Assembly: GCA_006937955.1 (NCBI GenBank)
Contig: SSNP01000020.1
Span: forward strand, 3,477,846 to 3,541,845
Direction of reading: 5' to 3'
Length of the DNA: 64,000 nucleotides
Origin: Pachypanchax playfairii
Lineage: Eukaryota > Chordata > Actinopteri > Cyprinodontiformes > Aplocheilidae
Position numbers and translations under genes: made by a program. The notes beneath the pieces are model-generated. The model did no database searches. It saw nothing but the letters and a program-made list of their open reading frames with translations, and was not told the DNA's origin. Shown in pieces: positions 26,401 to 41,400 of this stretch. Each line of letters begins with the position of its first letter. Position 1 is the stretch's first letter.

Positions 26401-29400
26401 ATTCTCCTTTTTTTTTTTTTTAACAAACTGTTGGACAAACCATTCATCTTATGTAAAGAACAAAATAAGTAATATTTAAATATCTATATAGTAGGGCCGG
26501 GACTTTAACGCGTTAATTAAGATTAATTAATTGCACAAAAATAACACGTTAATCTTTTTAACGCATTTTAATCGCACTTATTTAAGCACCGCAGAACATC
26601 TCTCATGAGTTTCAGCGGACCGATTATACTGGCGCACCTACCAGCGTTCATTATTTAGGACAACAACAAACCACAGTGAACATGAATGAAGAAGCGACCG
26701 CTTTGATTGGCCCCGTGGATGGGAAGTTTTGTTATAAAAAATGACTGGATGGAAGCGTGGATAAGAGCATGTGTGCAAGCTATGCAGCAAGGAATTTGCA
26801 CATCACCGCAGCACATCGGGCCTGAAGTATCACCTCAATGTTAAACATATAGCAGCTGGCGTGGACGTTAGCCCGACTCCGAGTACAAGTGTAGACATTT
26901 TCTCCACTTAATGCACTGGTCTGTTGGACTTGGTTGAACAAAAATAAACAATATTTTGTTGCTTAAGCTTATGTGTATTCAGTCATGATTCAATGGTATA
27001 CTAAAAATCCGTTTGAAAAAAATTCTCACTGTTCTCTGGTCAAATATTTATATGCGATTAAAATGCGATTCATTTTGATTAATTAATTACAAAGCATCTA
27101 ATTAATTAGATTAAAATTTTTAATCGAGTCCCGGCCCTAGTATATATATATCTATCATCTCTACTGTTTATTCCAGTATAAATAAATATTTTTTGCAATG
27201 TAATCCAGTTATTGAGTTACGTTGTTTCTGTTCTGGGCAGTAGGGGGCGCCAAAATCCTTTTTCACCTAGGGCACCATGCAGCTCAGGGCCGGCCCTGTA
27301 ACCATCTAGCTCAAATTTTATTTAAAAAATCTGTCTAAATCCGTAGTAGTGAGCACTTCTCCTTCATGAAGATACAAGATGCAGATTAGACAGCATGATT
27401 ATTGCACAGGTGTGCCTAACCCCCGCTTTTCCATTTTTCTCGCGCAATCAGCAGCGTGTCCCTTCCTACCGAGAGTGCTTCACACGTGTAAATCACTCGC
27501 GTAGCGGCACATCCAGCTGGTCCTGGAAGATCACGAAATCTCATGAGAATAGTGAAAACATGCGTGATTTCGTCAGTACTCACAACAACAACCAAGGCGA
27601 AAGACCACATGTATCCAGAAGGTATTTGGCTTATTTTCACACCACCTACAGAGTTCAAACCCGTCACAGGTAATGGACTTTCTTGTAGTCTCGCAAACGG
27701 AAATCCGCACGTGTCCTTTTATTTTGAAACTTACAGGTACGGACGCGTGATTTCATGTCTGGTCCAAACTACACTGCTGAACGCATTTTAGAAGCCACGG
27801 GTCACCATGGGTCACCACGGGTCACCACGGGTCACCACGGGTCACCCCCCCCCCCCAATAAAACTAAACTTAACATGTCAGAGTGGCCTTTTATTGTCTC
27901 CAGTCTAAGGCAAAGCGTTTTAGAGTTTTGAGTTCATCTCATAAAAAATGGGAGCAAAAACTAAAGTATGTACATAATGTCATTATAAATACTGACAGAC
28001 AGGGTGTTTGTGTCATTAGCTTTAAGAGAAAGCACTTCACACATCCACACAGAAACCCACACTGTGTACAGGAAGCATCTGCTTTTATGATGGATTCGAT
28101 ACTTTGAAACGTCTCAGTTCTTCATGCAGTTTCTACACTGTCAGTATGAAGGTGTGTCTGTGTGTCACTATCTGTTTATGTGTATCCACATATTAGTGTG
28201 TCTGATGAAATGAAGTATCTTCTGTTTTAAGACAGAACTTTACAAATTTACAGCCAAGTAAGAGAAAAAAACCCAAAAAGAGGAGAAACAGGAGGAAGCT
28301 GTCACATTATCAACTGTCGCACTCAACTTCCCCTGCGAGCTACTGCTTGGGTGGACTAACGTGACCCTAGATGCTCTCGTTTCTGCTTTATTCCTTGTTG
28401 ATGTTTGAGTCTGGGAAATAATCTCACTTTGTGTCTGTCAATAATCCTGCTACTAACAAACTCAGCTGGGAAAACCCAAACCGTTGGAAGGACTAAAAGT
28501 TGCTTCTCTGCATTGCAATAAACTGATCGCTCATCTGGTGATTGAAATCAGATGGTTTGAGCAGCAGATTCCACATTAAAACACTTTTCTTTTACCCAAA
28601 TGAGTAATATAAAAACGGAGTTTTCTCCTGGTCCATTAATGCATCATTACAAGTGGGCTTATGTGAACTATAAATCTTTGGTGTGGACATTCTACGTTTC
28701 TCCTGTTTTAGCAGCTCCCACTAAAATCCAGAGTTTTATATATTTATTTGAAGTTTTATATCTGACAACCAAGGTCCATCTTATATTAAAGATCTTATTG
28801 TTCTATATATTCCTAACAGAGCACGTCGCTCTCAGACTGCAGGTCGGCTTGTAGTTCCTAGAGTTTCTAAAAGTAGAATGGGAGGAAGAGCTTTTAGTCA
28901 TCAGGCTCCTCTCCTGTGGAACCAGCTTCCACTTTTTATCCGTGAGACAGACACCTTGTGTAGTTTTAAGAATAGACTTAAAACTTTCCTTTTTACACAA
29001 TCCTATAGTTAAGATTAGCACAAGTTATCCTGATCCATCCCTTTAGTTATGCTGTTATAGTCTTAGACTGCTGGAGGACATACTGACCACATTTCTTTAC
29101 TCTTCATATATTTTCTATATTTATTGTTGCTACTATTACCTTTAACCCTGTTTACCTTTTCATACAAATGAAAACTGCCCCAAATCCATCAGTGTTTTTC
29201 CTCTCAGACTCCAGTCTGGTGAAGGAGAAGGATCTGGTTCTGCTGAAGGTTCTTCCTGTTAAAAGGGAGTCGTTCCTTTTCACCTCGTGCTCAGCATGGG
29301 GGATTGTGTTGAACTGATGATTCAACCAGATCAGCTGGTTCTTTAGCTAGGAAGTATTATTTTGTTTTTACTATTAAAACTTGATTCTTCTGTAAAGTGC

Positions 29401-32400
29401 CTCGAAACTGCTTTTGTTATGAACTTTATAAATAAAAAAAGAATTTAATTGAATTTCAAAGTATCACAAGCCATTTTTCACCTTTATAAAGATCCACTGC
29501 AAGTGTCTCTGACATGCTCAAGTCTCAATAAAACATTCAGAAACATTCTAACTTTATTTAACGAAACATGGTGCAAAAAGGCACGTATCAATGTTTTTAT
29601 GAGCTTTGGCGAGTCTCAATTTTGATGACTAATGAAACTGAAAGTAATGAAAAGATCAAACGTTTGTTTTTCATCTTGAATGGACACTGATAAGCATTTG
29701 TGAGCTTGTGTTTTCATCAGTAAAACAACTCAGAATGTTAAGGAGCTCAAATTTGATTATTTTTAAATATAAGAAAGCTACAAAAAATCGAAATAAATAT
29801 TTTTGACACCCATTATAACAGAAATCGGCCAAGAGCATTTCTAATTTCCACTCAATGCTCAGGTGCTGTAAACAATCTGGATGAGAGAAGGAAGAAAAAG
29901 ACAGAAGGATGGACATGCAGAAAAAAAAAAACAGGAAATCTAGAATAAGAGGATGAGAAAGAGGTGAAAAGAGAGGGTATCAGAATTCCCAAGAACCCTG
30001 ATGTTTGTTTGTGCAACTTCCTGCCCACTTTCCCACGCAAAGAGAAAGAAAGACAGATCTGAAGTGTTGCTGCAACAAATTCAGGAGCAATAAGAAGGAA
30101 CCGTAACTGATGCAGTGATTGGGAATGAAGATGGGAACAGAGATGAGAAATAAGGGATTAAATCAAGCTGAGGTGAAACAAGAAAAAAAAAGTGTAGAAG
30201 TGGCGAGTCGAGAGGGAGGAAACGATTTCCATGAGTTTATATTAGAGGAACAAATTCTGTCTCATCCCTCTGATGGCTGCCAGCTGTCCTGAGACAGAGG
30301 GACGTGGGAAAAAAAAAAGTCTATGTGGGAGTTAAAGACATTGAAGGTGAACAGAAAGACAAGAACAGGCAAAATCTAAAGTAAAACAGAGCTACTAGAA
30401 GGATTAGAGGTTAAACCAGGTGCTTTGTCACCATGTGACAGGTGAAGAGGTTCCAGCAGCTTCACCAAACTCTTCCATTCATCAACACTTTTAATGACAA
30501 ATTATCTCTGCTGGTGGAAAACTACTCGAAAGTGACACAAACGTTTTGATGTTAATTTTTTTACATTATGATACAGTCCATGTTTGACATGGCACCAAGA
30601 AAAAAGTCCAATTCTCATTTTATATTCATATATTTATATTTAACACCCTGCAGAAACATGAAAAATCCAACATCGCACCTTCTGAAGACCCTAAAAGCTC
30701 TATATTGAATCCAAATCTAGAACAGAAGGAAGAGGAAGGGTTGAGCAGTGAACAGAAAGCAGGAAGTTTCAAGCGTGTGTGTGTTTGTGGATTTGGGATC
30801 TTGTGCAACCCGCAGCCACTGGCATGCACTTAGTGTTTAAAAAGTAGTGTCAGCTGCACTCAGCCCTCCGTCCTGCAGTGAGAATGTTGGGAACTACTTA
30901 CAAAGTTGGATACTAAGGATCTTTTTATGGAGTTACAGCTTTCGAGTCACATTTTAAATGAGATTTTGAGACAAATGCAAGATTTTTTTTGATAGTGACA
31001 TAAAATTCAGCTGTAATTCCTGAATGCCACTCGACTGGTACATTCTACAATCAAACATTTTTATAAAATTCATCCCATCATAAACTACCTAGTTGTCATC
31101 ATGAATAAATTTTGAGAGGTTACGACCTTCGAGAGCACAAAAACACAAATAACAGAAGGAAATGATGTACAGACGGAACAGGATGAGAGAGAGAGATTAA
31201 AACTCAGACTATCAAGGGAAGCAAATTGTTTTCAGGATTAATCGTCTGCACTGGGACACTAGCAGAATTATTGCAAAAACCAGTAAAAGTATTAAAACAT
31301 TTGAGGGGAAAGTGTTAAACAAAGTGAAGCTGAAGGAGAAGACACAAACCAGATGGAAGGAAAAATTAGAAAAGGTGAAAAGATGCATAAATCTAAAGAA
31401 CCTAAAGAGAAACTGTTATGAAACCTAAAAGAAAATGTAAAAAGATGAAGGAAAGTAAAAGAAAATAGAAAGAAAATGTTAGTCTGATAGAAGGAAGATT
31501 AATGAAGCAGGTGGAAAGACTGGAACATGCATCTTCAGGCTTAGTTTGATCACCAGTTCACACCAGCCCTGTTTAGTCCACTTGAATCAAACTCTAGTTC
31601 GTTTGCACAGAAAGTCCAGTTTGTTTGTGGAGGTGTGAACGGGCAACCGAACTCTGATTCGGACCAAAAACGTGGATCTCGGTTCGATTGAAACAAACTT
31701 TGGAGCAGGAAGTGGACTACATTGTGTAGCCGTCTCAGCCGCCTCGTGTAGTCCTCTGTCTTGTTATCTGCTCATTCTGAGTCCAGTGCTGCAGAATATT
31801 GATCTGGTACATTCACCAAACATAAAAGATCCCAAAACCACCAGAATCTCCAGGAAGCACCAGGAAGTGTAGCAACAAGTAGTGCAGAAACTCTACAGCG
31901 CCACCACAGGTGGGGGTGTATCATGCTCCAAAGGTTATTTGGTTCGGTTCATAAAGTGCAGTGTGAATCCAAACCGCACCAACTAAAAACAGCAACAATG
32001 TTGCAACTTTGGTCTCCAAACGAACCGAGTCCACCGAACTATCAGGTGTGAATACAGCCTAAGAAAAGCTTCTTGTTCAGAACTAATAATAGATTCAATC
32101 AACTTTAAAGACGGTTTGTAACAACTGATTCCTGTTTTAAAGGCTCTTTGAACAACCTCAGTTTGGAGAAACAGAGATTAGTTTCCAACTGGACTCAACT
32201 ACTTCAACCAGACTAAAGTTCCTTTTGTGGAGCTACAGAACCATATGTGGAACATAAACCACCTAGCTTGTTCTTCTCAGCTCGGTTTTGAGACACGTTT
32301 GCATTCCTGACCTAAATGAAATGCAGTGTCAGCTTTAAGAATCCTTTTCTCAAACCGTGCGAGGCTTTTAAAAAAAAAAAAGCACTTTTGACATTTTTGG

Positions 32401-35400
32401 GTTGCAGACTTTTAAACATCCCTTTGCTAGGGTTCTAAAAATGACTTTGCTGAGTGTGATCCAGTTCATCTCACTGATCATGTGCACTCTGAATAAAACT
32501 CTCCGAGCATGCGAGAACATTTCAGTCACAGCTGTTTAGGGTTTAAACCTTTAACCTTCCTAAGAACGAGACAAGCAAGCGAAAATAAAATCTGCACTGG
32601 AGATTACATATTTTGGGCACCTCTATTCAGAGAAATGGGCTCCATCCAGAACACCCTTGTCATCTGTGTGAACGTGCTCTCATTAATAACTGCTGCATAT
32701 CTGTGTTGCTGTGTCCTCTTTCCTGTCGGTTCTGCTGGAAAACCTCAGGGGGAGCCGCAAGACTGAATTAAAGCTTCACTCTGGGATCAATGGAATGATA
32801 ACACAGTCACTCTGAAACATCCAGGTGTGGCTATTTTCAAGTTAGAGCACCACACAGGAGCTCTGAGTGACTAAAAAATGAGGTTTGCAGAAGCAGATTG
32901 ACGGGTTTTGGAAGGGTTTTTTGTTGTTGTCTCGAAGCAAGATTTAAATCTGTGTCACTATAGAAACTTTTCAATGTAGAGACAACAAATAAAAACCCCT
33001 TAAAACTGCCCTTAAATGAACAAAAAATAAAACATAGCTTCCTAAATTAACTACTAAAACTACATAAAAAGTTATTTAATCATCTCTGTCTGTCGCTCTT
33101 TTCTAAATTCACATATTTCCCTGCAATTAGCCTCGGTGGTCTGTGATTTTTATGTCTATTTCATTATTTGTGGCCCTGACCGTCAGCGAGCTGCTTTCCT
33201 GCTACTGAAATAAGAACAGAGGCCACATCCCAGCTCAGTCATGCCAACATTAACATGAATAAAAAGCAGAAATCAAAGACAAGACAAACATTGTGGTGCA
33301 GAAGTCAAATAAAGCTGCGCTGGCTCGGAGATGTCGCTTAGATTCCTGCAATCACGCTCGGACCTGACTTCAAGTCTGTTTCATGACTCGTCTCATCTCA
33401 ACTCTTATTTTACATACAGCAGACAGAATGTGACAAACAGCCTTTTATTTAGAGTCTAAAGTACTAAAACTGTGAATTAACAAACAGAATAAAGGCACTG
33501 GATGTATTCTGAACTCCTAACACTTGAATTGTGATGGAGTTGAATCAAATTGTGTTAAATGATGCTTAATAACACGTAGATTTTTACCACAACAGAGAAC
33601 AAAGTTATGTAAAATCTGTAAATTGGGTTCAAATGATAGAAAGAATAAGATAAAACATTATATCCTATTTCAGTACTGAGTTTTTACAAAGGAAAACAGT
33701 TTGTTGACACCTTCCAGTAACATGAAAAATAGTTATAGAAAAAAAAATCATGATACCAATCATGATTTTCCTATAAAGAAAAACTGTGATAGATTTCTGC
33801 TATATTGCCCACCCCTTGTTAAAAGACCCACTCAGATGAAAATCATGTTTTTCATGTTGTTAAAGAGGCCCTTCCATTAAAAATGGTTTTTCTGAGGTTT
33901 CTGTTGAATATTTTAGCTCCACCGGTGTTCTTACCTTCATAGTGGGTGTGAAAACAGGTCAACAACTTCTCTTTCAGTTTTAATCTCTCAAACTACGCAG
34001 GTGGCGATAGCACCCGAGTTCTCCCGAGTTCTAACGGCCTGTATCTGTTTCATCACAACTCCTTTGTTCGTTAGTATTTGGCAGCTCCTGCAGTTGAAAC
34101 CATACCTAGCATGCTGCTGGCTAAAAGCTGTAGCATAAGATGTAACAAACAGGAAGAGAGAACGTCTGACGTTGCTATGCGCAGCGGGGAAGGAAACAGT
34201 ATACCTTGCTCTCATAGGCTAGTTTGTTAGCCAATCAGAGTTCAGCAAATCTGAATAATGAATATGAACAAGCTGCTGCTCGAGGCATGACGGAAGGAGT
34301 CGGAACCACTCGAATTTTAACGCAGACAGATTGAAAGGTCTGTTAATCAGTGTTTCCTAATGTTTTTTAGATATAAAATGTTTCATATTACTGGTTAATA
34401 CTTAAGAAATAACCACAAAGTCCTGAAATTTGTATGAAATGGCTTCTTTAACATGTTCTTCTGGCATTTTTCTGATGCTAGAGGACATTTCTTAAGAAAA
34501 TTAAGCTCAAAATTGCCTTTCTGAGTATTTCTGCATTGAAATTGCTGTGAAACAGTAGCAGACGCTATAATGCGTCTAAAAAGGGTCCATTTGTGACGAA
34601 GGAAAGGCACTGGGCGGGACACAAGCTCCTGCTCTGCCAGCTGTAAGCTAACTGTAAGCTAGCTGTAGAGCTAGCATAAACAGACAACTCTCAGCAGCGG
34701 GGAGGGACAAGGGGATCACCTATCGGTTCCTCCCACGTCGCAGAGGGGAGTGGCTTACGAGCTACTGTCGCTATACAGAAACTACTTCCTAAGAAACAGC
34801 ACAGGTTTTGTGATTTTGGGTAAAAATGCCATAATCATAATTTAAAGATCTTTAAGAACATTTTAAAATAGCTCAAAAGATTATCACAGTGATTATTTAA
34901 ACATTTAGATTTTACTGGCAGAACAAAAAAAATAAATCCAGTTTTATTTAATTAATAATAAAAACTTTGACCAAACAGGCTGCATGTGATAACAAGATAA
35001 CTCTTGGATATTGTGAAAGACATTATTATATTTGTAAATGACTAAATGAAAAACACCTGGAATGAATTAAGGATATCAGCACATGACACAGACACCTTGT
35101 TAAGGATCCTTTATCGTATTACACTAATTATATCTACAGTTTCAGTCACTGCTGTGGCTCGTTAACACAACAGGAGAAAAGTTAGACATTGTCAGTTCAA
35201 GCCTCACGTAGGCAGCAAATTTATTTGTCATGATCTCTAATAGATACAAACATCTACGTGATGTTTCCAGCTGACTTTGTCCACAAAATTGTCCCTTGAT
35301 GACTAAATTCAGACCAAGTTTAACTCTGACATTCAAAAACACTTTAGATGTTGTTTAGAGACCTTTTCAACAACAGAATCCTCACTGGGATTTCAGCCAA

Positions 35401-38400
35401 ACTTCTCCCTTACTACTTTCTCACAGTTTATTATTTGTGTTTACACTGTAATAGTGACATGAAAGGACTAAAAAAAAGATAAATAATTAATCATAAATAA
35501 TTAGAGTTACTCATATAAATTCATGTTTGATTCTGGTTTATATCTCTGGTTGTGTTGCAGAGACTTAAATTCCTTTTAAGTAATTTCTATTTGAAATTTC
35601 AGCTTTCAAATTAGTTTGTGCCCAAATTCAGGCGCCCACTGTGTAAAGAGCTGATTTACCATCGAGATAAAAGAACTTAACGAGATATCAGCTCACTTTC
35701 TGCTGAACAGTGTCACAGCTGGCCCTCAGGCGACAAACGGCCTATTATCTCATTCCCACAAATGCAGGCGTGCGCAGACAGAAGTAAGACATCAGGATGA
35801 AATGAGTATTTAAAGCTTCAGTCTGTTGTATGAAGTCCTGAACACATGCCGACAGACGCGATGACTCGTGCTCAAGACAAGATATGTACACTCACACTAT
35901 GCACAATCCATAACGTGCAGACACAACACAGTGATAAGACTGTCCATCAACAGGTCCTTCCATACGCGCCTGTAGAATAAACAGACAGCCAGACGTAAAG
36001 AGAGAAGGTTGTGTGAGAGAAACAGAAGTGTGTGAAAGGGGGTTGACTGGGTTAATTATACTCTTTAAATGTCCTTCCATAACGAATTAAACTTCAGTTG
36101 GTGTTTATGTCACCTTGCCAAAAAAATCTTACATAATCACATGACTGCTGATATTCGAGCTGACCAAGATCACTTTGCATAAATCGAGGTGTCGCGTGTA
36201 AAAACAGCTGCACAAATCTAAATGAGGGTTTTATTCTCATCAGTTTGTTATTTGGAATGATATTTTACCAAATGTTCATTCTTGGTGTTCAAATTTATAA
36301 CATCTGTCCAGTTGCACTTCAACGGTTAGGTACTTCTTTTATTTTTTATTTATTTACTTTTTTTTTTTATTTCTTTTTCTTCTTTGTTTAGGTATTTGTT
36401 TATTGTTATATTTATCTATTTTGTTTGATCTCATGATTCGCTGTACAGCACTTTGGTCAGCTGTCATGCTGTATGTTAAAGTGCTCTAAATAAACTTGAC
36501 TTGATTTAACTCAAGTTTAGCTGTTTAGCTAGTTAGCATGGCACGGTGCTTTAAAGGTTGGTTTACAATTACCGTTAAACGCCATGAAAGTCAGCAAGCA
36601 CCAAAACTAATCCTGATACTTGGTGACCTGAGCACGTTTGCTTTTGTTTCACCTGCTCGAGTTTGTGGTACATTGTAAAATGGAAAGAGGAGATAAACCA
36701 GCAAAACTGATAGTCGGCTGTATTTATGATGCTTCATCTCACCCAGTCCAGTGAATTAGTGTAGAGGGAAGCACATCGGGCAGTAACGGTGTATCTAATT
36801 CACCTATAGCTGTAGCTTTTACTTTGAAATCCTTCCAAAATAAAACTCTATTTCCAGAAAATATGGAATCATATCAAAGTTATTTAGCAGGTAAAAAATA
36901 TACACCGTCTATAGAAATTTTACTTATATTATCTATTGTTTTTAAACCAGAAAATTGTGTGAATGTATTGTAATAACAATAAAACATTTGTAAAGTGAAA
37001 CTTTATCATTTTTGTTCTATTTTATTTCCTGAACATAAAATAAAACACTAGTTATTCAATTGGGATCGTTTACTGTAACTAACTGCAAAAGATGTAAATC
37101 ATCTAAACAAATGATGTGGTCAAAACTAAACAAAACAAGACAACAATGTAATTATTGCATAGAATTAAACCTTTGCAAGTCAGATTATTAAACTGAACAT
37201 TTACATATTGACAGCTCAAGATTCATATAATTATTGAGGGATATTAAAACATAGAGTCAAACACCTTTAATACATCTGTATAAAACAATCAAGACTCAAA
37301 TCTCAAAACCCAACTTCCTCCTGATTCACTGCTTATTGCATCTAGCTAATTACGTCAGCTAAATGCCCAAAATGCAAAATCTAATATGACTACGCTAATG
37401 GCGAAACACAAACAGCAAACCAAAGATATGGAAGAGGAGGATGGATGAGCGGAAGTACTGATGCTGGCGTGAAAGAGACATAACGGCTGATAAAAACCAC
37501 AAAGATATGAGGGAGAAGGTGGAACAAAAGAGATGAGGACACAAACACAACCACGACAAATTGAAGAGGTCCATTTGGGCCGAGCTAATGGGCTGAGGAA
37601 AACCACAATACCAGACTTAAAAGACCAAGAAGATGGGGAAAGCAGTTACAATATATCTAGAAGAGGGTGTGTATCTATAGTGGTGTTAAAGCAAACGAGT
37701 AACTGCTTCACTCTCATGCTGATACATTAAAGATCCATTGTGGTTTGCCTGGAAGTAGCTCATTTCTATTTTTTTTTTTTTTTTGTGAAAATGGCGAACA
37801 GTTGATTTGGCTCATTTTAACATTGATGACCTGGTTTCTGTTTACGTGTCTTACCTGTGAGGGGGGACAATTCCAGTAGACAAAGAATCCCTCTGAGTCG
37901 ACTTTCAAGGTCACCAGACAGGGCGTTAGATTAGCATCCTGCAGGAAGACATAAAGACAGCTCAGAAACCAGCGCACTGTTTAATATATCTACAATATTA
38001 TCTACAAAAAGTCTTTTTCAATTGTTTTTTCAAGCAGTTCCACATTAACCAAACAACTTCAATTAGGGGATTGATTGAATTTCTTTGTACATTAACTGTC
38101 AATTTAATTAGCAAAGATAACATTTTATTACTGCATCATAAAACATTGTTAGAATAATAAAAACCAGTGTATGAATCTTTACAGAGGTTAGTCTCCTTTA
38201 GATTATTTACTTGGGATTATCTAAATATTTATAAACGTAAGTACTATTAGCAGCAGTATAAAGTAGCACTTCTGGGATATCCAGGGGCTATTCCAGGGTT
38301 TTTTAATATTTCTGTCTAAATAACCATTTCACATTAAATATAATGCAGTCAAAAATGTTTGCATGAACGACTGTGATATTTTGGAGATTGGACAGCATTC

Positions 38401-41400
38401 AGCTCCATCTCACAAACTCTATTTCTGCAAACTGAAGCAATTCAGAAAGTTCTTTCCACTGGATGAGTAATTGATGCGGCACGTTTCGCGCGCAAAATCA
38501 GCCGCATGCCGTTTCCCACTGGCAGCGTTTTAGACGTGTATCGCTCATAAAAGCATTCCATGCAGCTGGTCCTGGGAGATCATGAAATCACAGGAGAAGT
38601 GGGAAATCACGCGTGATTTCGTCGTTACACACAACAACAAGCAGGGAGAAAGACAACAACATGTTTCCAGAAGATATGTAGTTTATTTTCACACCACCTA
38701 TAAATTTCAAACACAGTTAATGTATTTTTTCTTAGTCAAGCAAATGGAAATCTGCACATGTCCTTTATTTTGAAACTTCCGGGTATTTTACTTTTCACAA
38801 ACGCCTTGTTTCCTGTCTGGTCCAAACCAAACTGCTGAGCTTGATGCATTTTAAAAGCGTAGTGCTTAAAAAATAGAACTGCGTAAAGGCTGCGACACTA
38901 CGCTTTTGAGACGAGTCCCATTCATGCTGCTTTGCGCCTGGTGGAAACGGTCCCACTGACTTTAATGGCAGCTATCAGCCGCGTATTACGCTTTACAGAT
39001 GTTACGCATCAAGTGGAAAGGAGGGGTAAAAGGGGGTAATTTTTTTCTATCTTCCTTTATTATACAAAATCATTGAATTCAAATCATGTGTTTGAAAAAG
39101 CATAGACGATTAAGATAATAAGCTCACAGGCGTGTTGTTTTGACATATAAATAACTAATAAATACAAGAGTATTGAAGAGAAACTAAAGTAATACTAAAC
39201 CAGAACTTTGATCTCTTTAATAAGTAATATTTAAACAGAAATATGGCCAAAAAGTAACAAAGACAACAGTCAGGTTAAACGAAAACACAATGTAGTTCTG
39301 AACTTTAAACTTTACAAAAAAAAAAAGAGGTGATGTGGAACAAAGTGGTGGTTCTTTCAAATGATGCTACCTCGCCATTATACGGATGAACATACAGACA
39401 GAAAGAGGCTTCTTGTGTTGCATGTTGTCTAACCGCTGTTTTGATCCTGGAAACCACACGCTGCATGAAGATCTGATTCATGTGCGTAATGATGGCACAG
39501 GAACCCAAATCATCATATCAATAAGCATCATCATTATGGAGTCAAGCTACAATAACAACACACACATACACTCACAGAGCTTCTGGCTTTTTAATTACAC
39601 TCCAACAGACAAATATACAGACCCGACATCACATGACCTTGTGACAACAGCCATGATGAGCATCAGGATTAGCATGAGTAACTGATGTACAATAAAAACT
39701 TCACAAAGCAACAACCATAATGCAAATATGCAATAACACAGACTGAACAGCTGAATGTCGAACATTTAAATGTTCACCAAGACTAGAATTTCTAAATAAA
39801 AGTAAATAAAACACGGGAACTCAGTTTTACATAAACCATAACGTGTGATTAATATTTAAAAGGCACAGTATGTCAGAATTAGACCTTGTTGTCAAATTCA
39901 AATCCTGCAGTTAGAAAACAAACCGCCTGTTCTCAGACACTCCCCCCCTCCCCTCCCTGATTTTTCTGTTGGGTTGCCAGTTCTGATGTTGATCCTCGTT
40001 TTGTTTCTCTTGTATTTGTTAAATTTTTGGGAATTTCTGAAGTCCTATTTTTTCAGCGTTGAGTTTTTCTAAGTGCATTTGAACGCCCCATCACGTGCAG
40101 CTCGGCTGCTCAGTTTGCTGCTCGTTGTGGAGTTACAGCTGCTTGTGTTGAAGACTTGGCGACCTTACAGACTCACATGTGATTCGTTATGGAACCAGGA
40201 AGTCTGGGCGTGTAAATAATGATTCCAGTGCGGACTAGCGTCTTTAAAATGACCAAAACTAGCGACCACCCAGCCGACTGAGATCGAGATCTGTTACAAT
40301 GTGACTTTACTTTCAACATCGGTGGGACATTAAACTGTTGTGTGAGTATTTCAGTGACTGTGTATACATGCAGGCAATAACCCTTTTAAAACCCGAATAT
40401 TCACAATAACCCGGTTCCGCACGGCCATGTAAACACCGGCAAAAACCCGAATATACCGGGTTTTTAAAAATACGGATTTTACCCCTGGAGTAACCCTTTT
40501 CTAACCCGAATATTTAGTCGTATAAACGCGTATCGGGATAACCCCATCAAAACGTGTGTTCTATTCGCAAGGAATCTTGATCTTTTGCTTTTGTTGTTTT
40601 TGGATACAGGAAGAAGAATCGAAAATAACGCATATTGCGTCTTGAAGTAGCCCGTGCGTCATGACGCTACCCCAACATCCGCGTTTAAATCGAGTTATTA
40701 CAGTTTCATGGATACAGAGGTAACTCTCTCTACTTATGCATGTAAACGGGTTATTCTGAACATTTCAGAAACCCAAATACTGACTGTAACCCGATCATAA
40801 CCCGAATATTGGCTGCATGTAAACGTAGTCACTGTAAAATTCTTACATACTGTACCTTTACACTTTAAATAAAGGAAAAATACACATCTTTAATATCATA
40901 TTACCTTCTGACAGACCCAAAACAAACTTCTTCTAATGTCCTTTATTGTTAAAGATGAAATCTTTTGATGTTTCTCATAAAATGTGCTGTGATAATGTCT
41001 TTTACTAAAAACATACCTTCAGTTTGGGCTCCAAGGATGGCTAAAGATAAAACAGAAAACAATGTTTGGATTGGCAGAAGGATGAAACGAAGAGAAAACC
41101 ACAAAGTTCAGGAGCAAATGATGAAAAGTAGGCAGAAGGAAGGATAAAAGGAAGAACAGAACAGGAAAAAATTGAATATTTTCTATTTTCTCACTTGATT
41201 TACTGTAACATTAGCCAATTAGCAGGTGAAATGTTTCAGATTTTACAAAGTAATGATTTCAGGTGTTATCCGAGAGTCTGAATTTGGATTCATTCACACA
41301 TGTCTCACAGTTGTCAGTAGCACAAACGGAGGAGAAAAACTATTTGATGGCGGTTATTTCAAACACAAAGCATCAAAGCAGTTTTTGTGTTGGTTTCTCT

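Larger units (their letters stand above)
26236..27963. mobile_element. Tc1-like transposon remnant, interrupted by other elements (intron 2)
   Basis: The left end ACTGAACAAAAATATAAATG and TTTTGCTCCCATATTTTATG, and the right end inverted (CATCTCATAAAAAATGGGAG), match the long inverted termini of a very common fish Tc1-like element. The 3' part just inside the right end (AGAGTGGCCTTTTATTGTCT) and internal pieces (AGACAGCATGATTATTGCAC at 27386-27405) fit the same element. The transposase region is gone, replaced by a hAT stack at 26332-27298, another repeat at 27413-27795 and a minisatellite. Confidence 0.75.
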
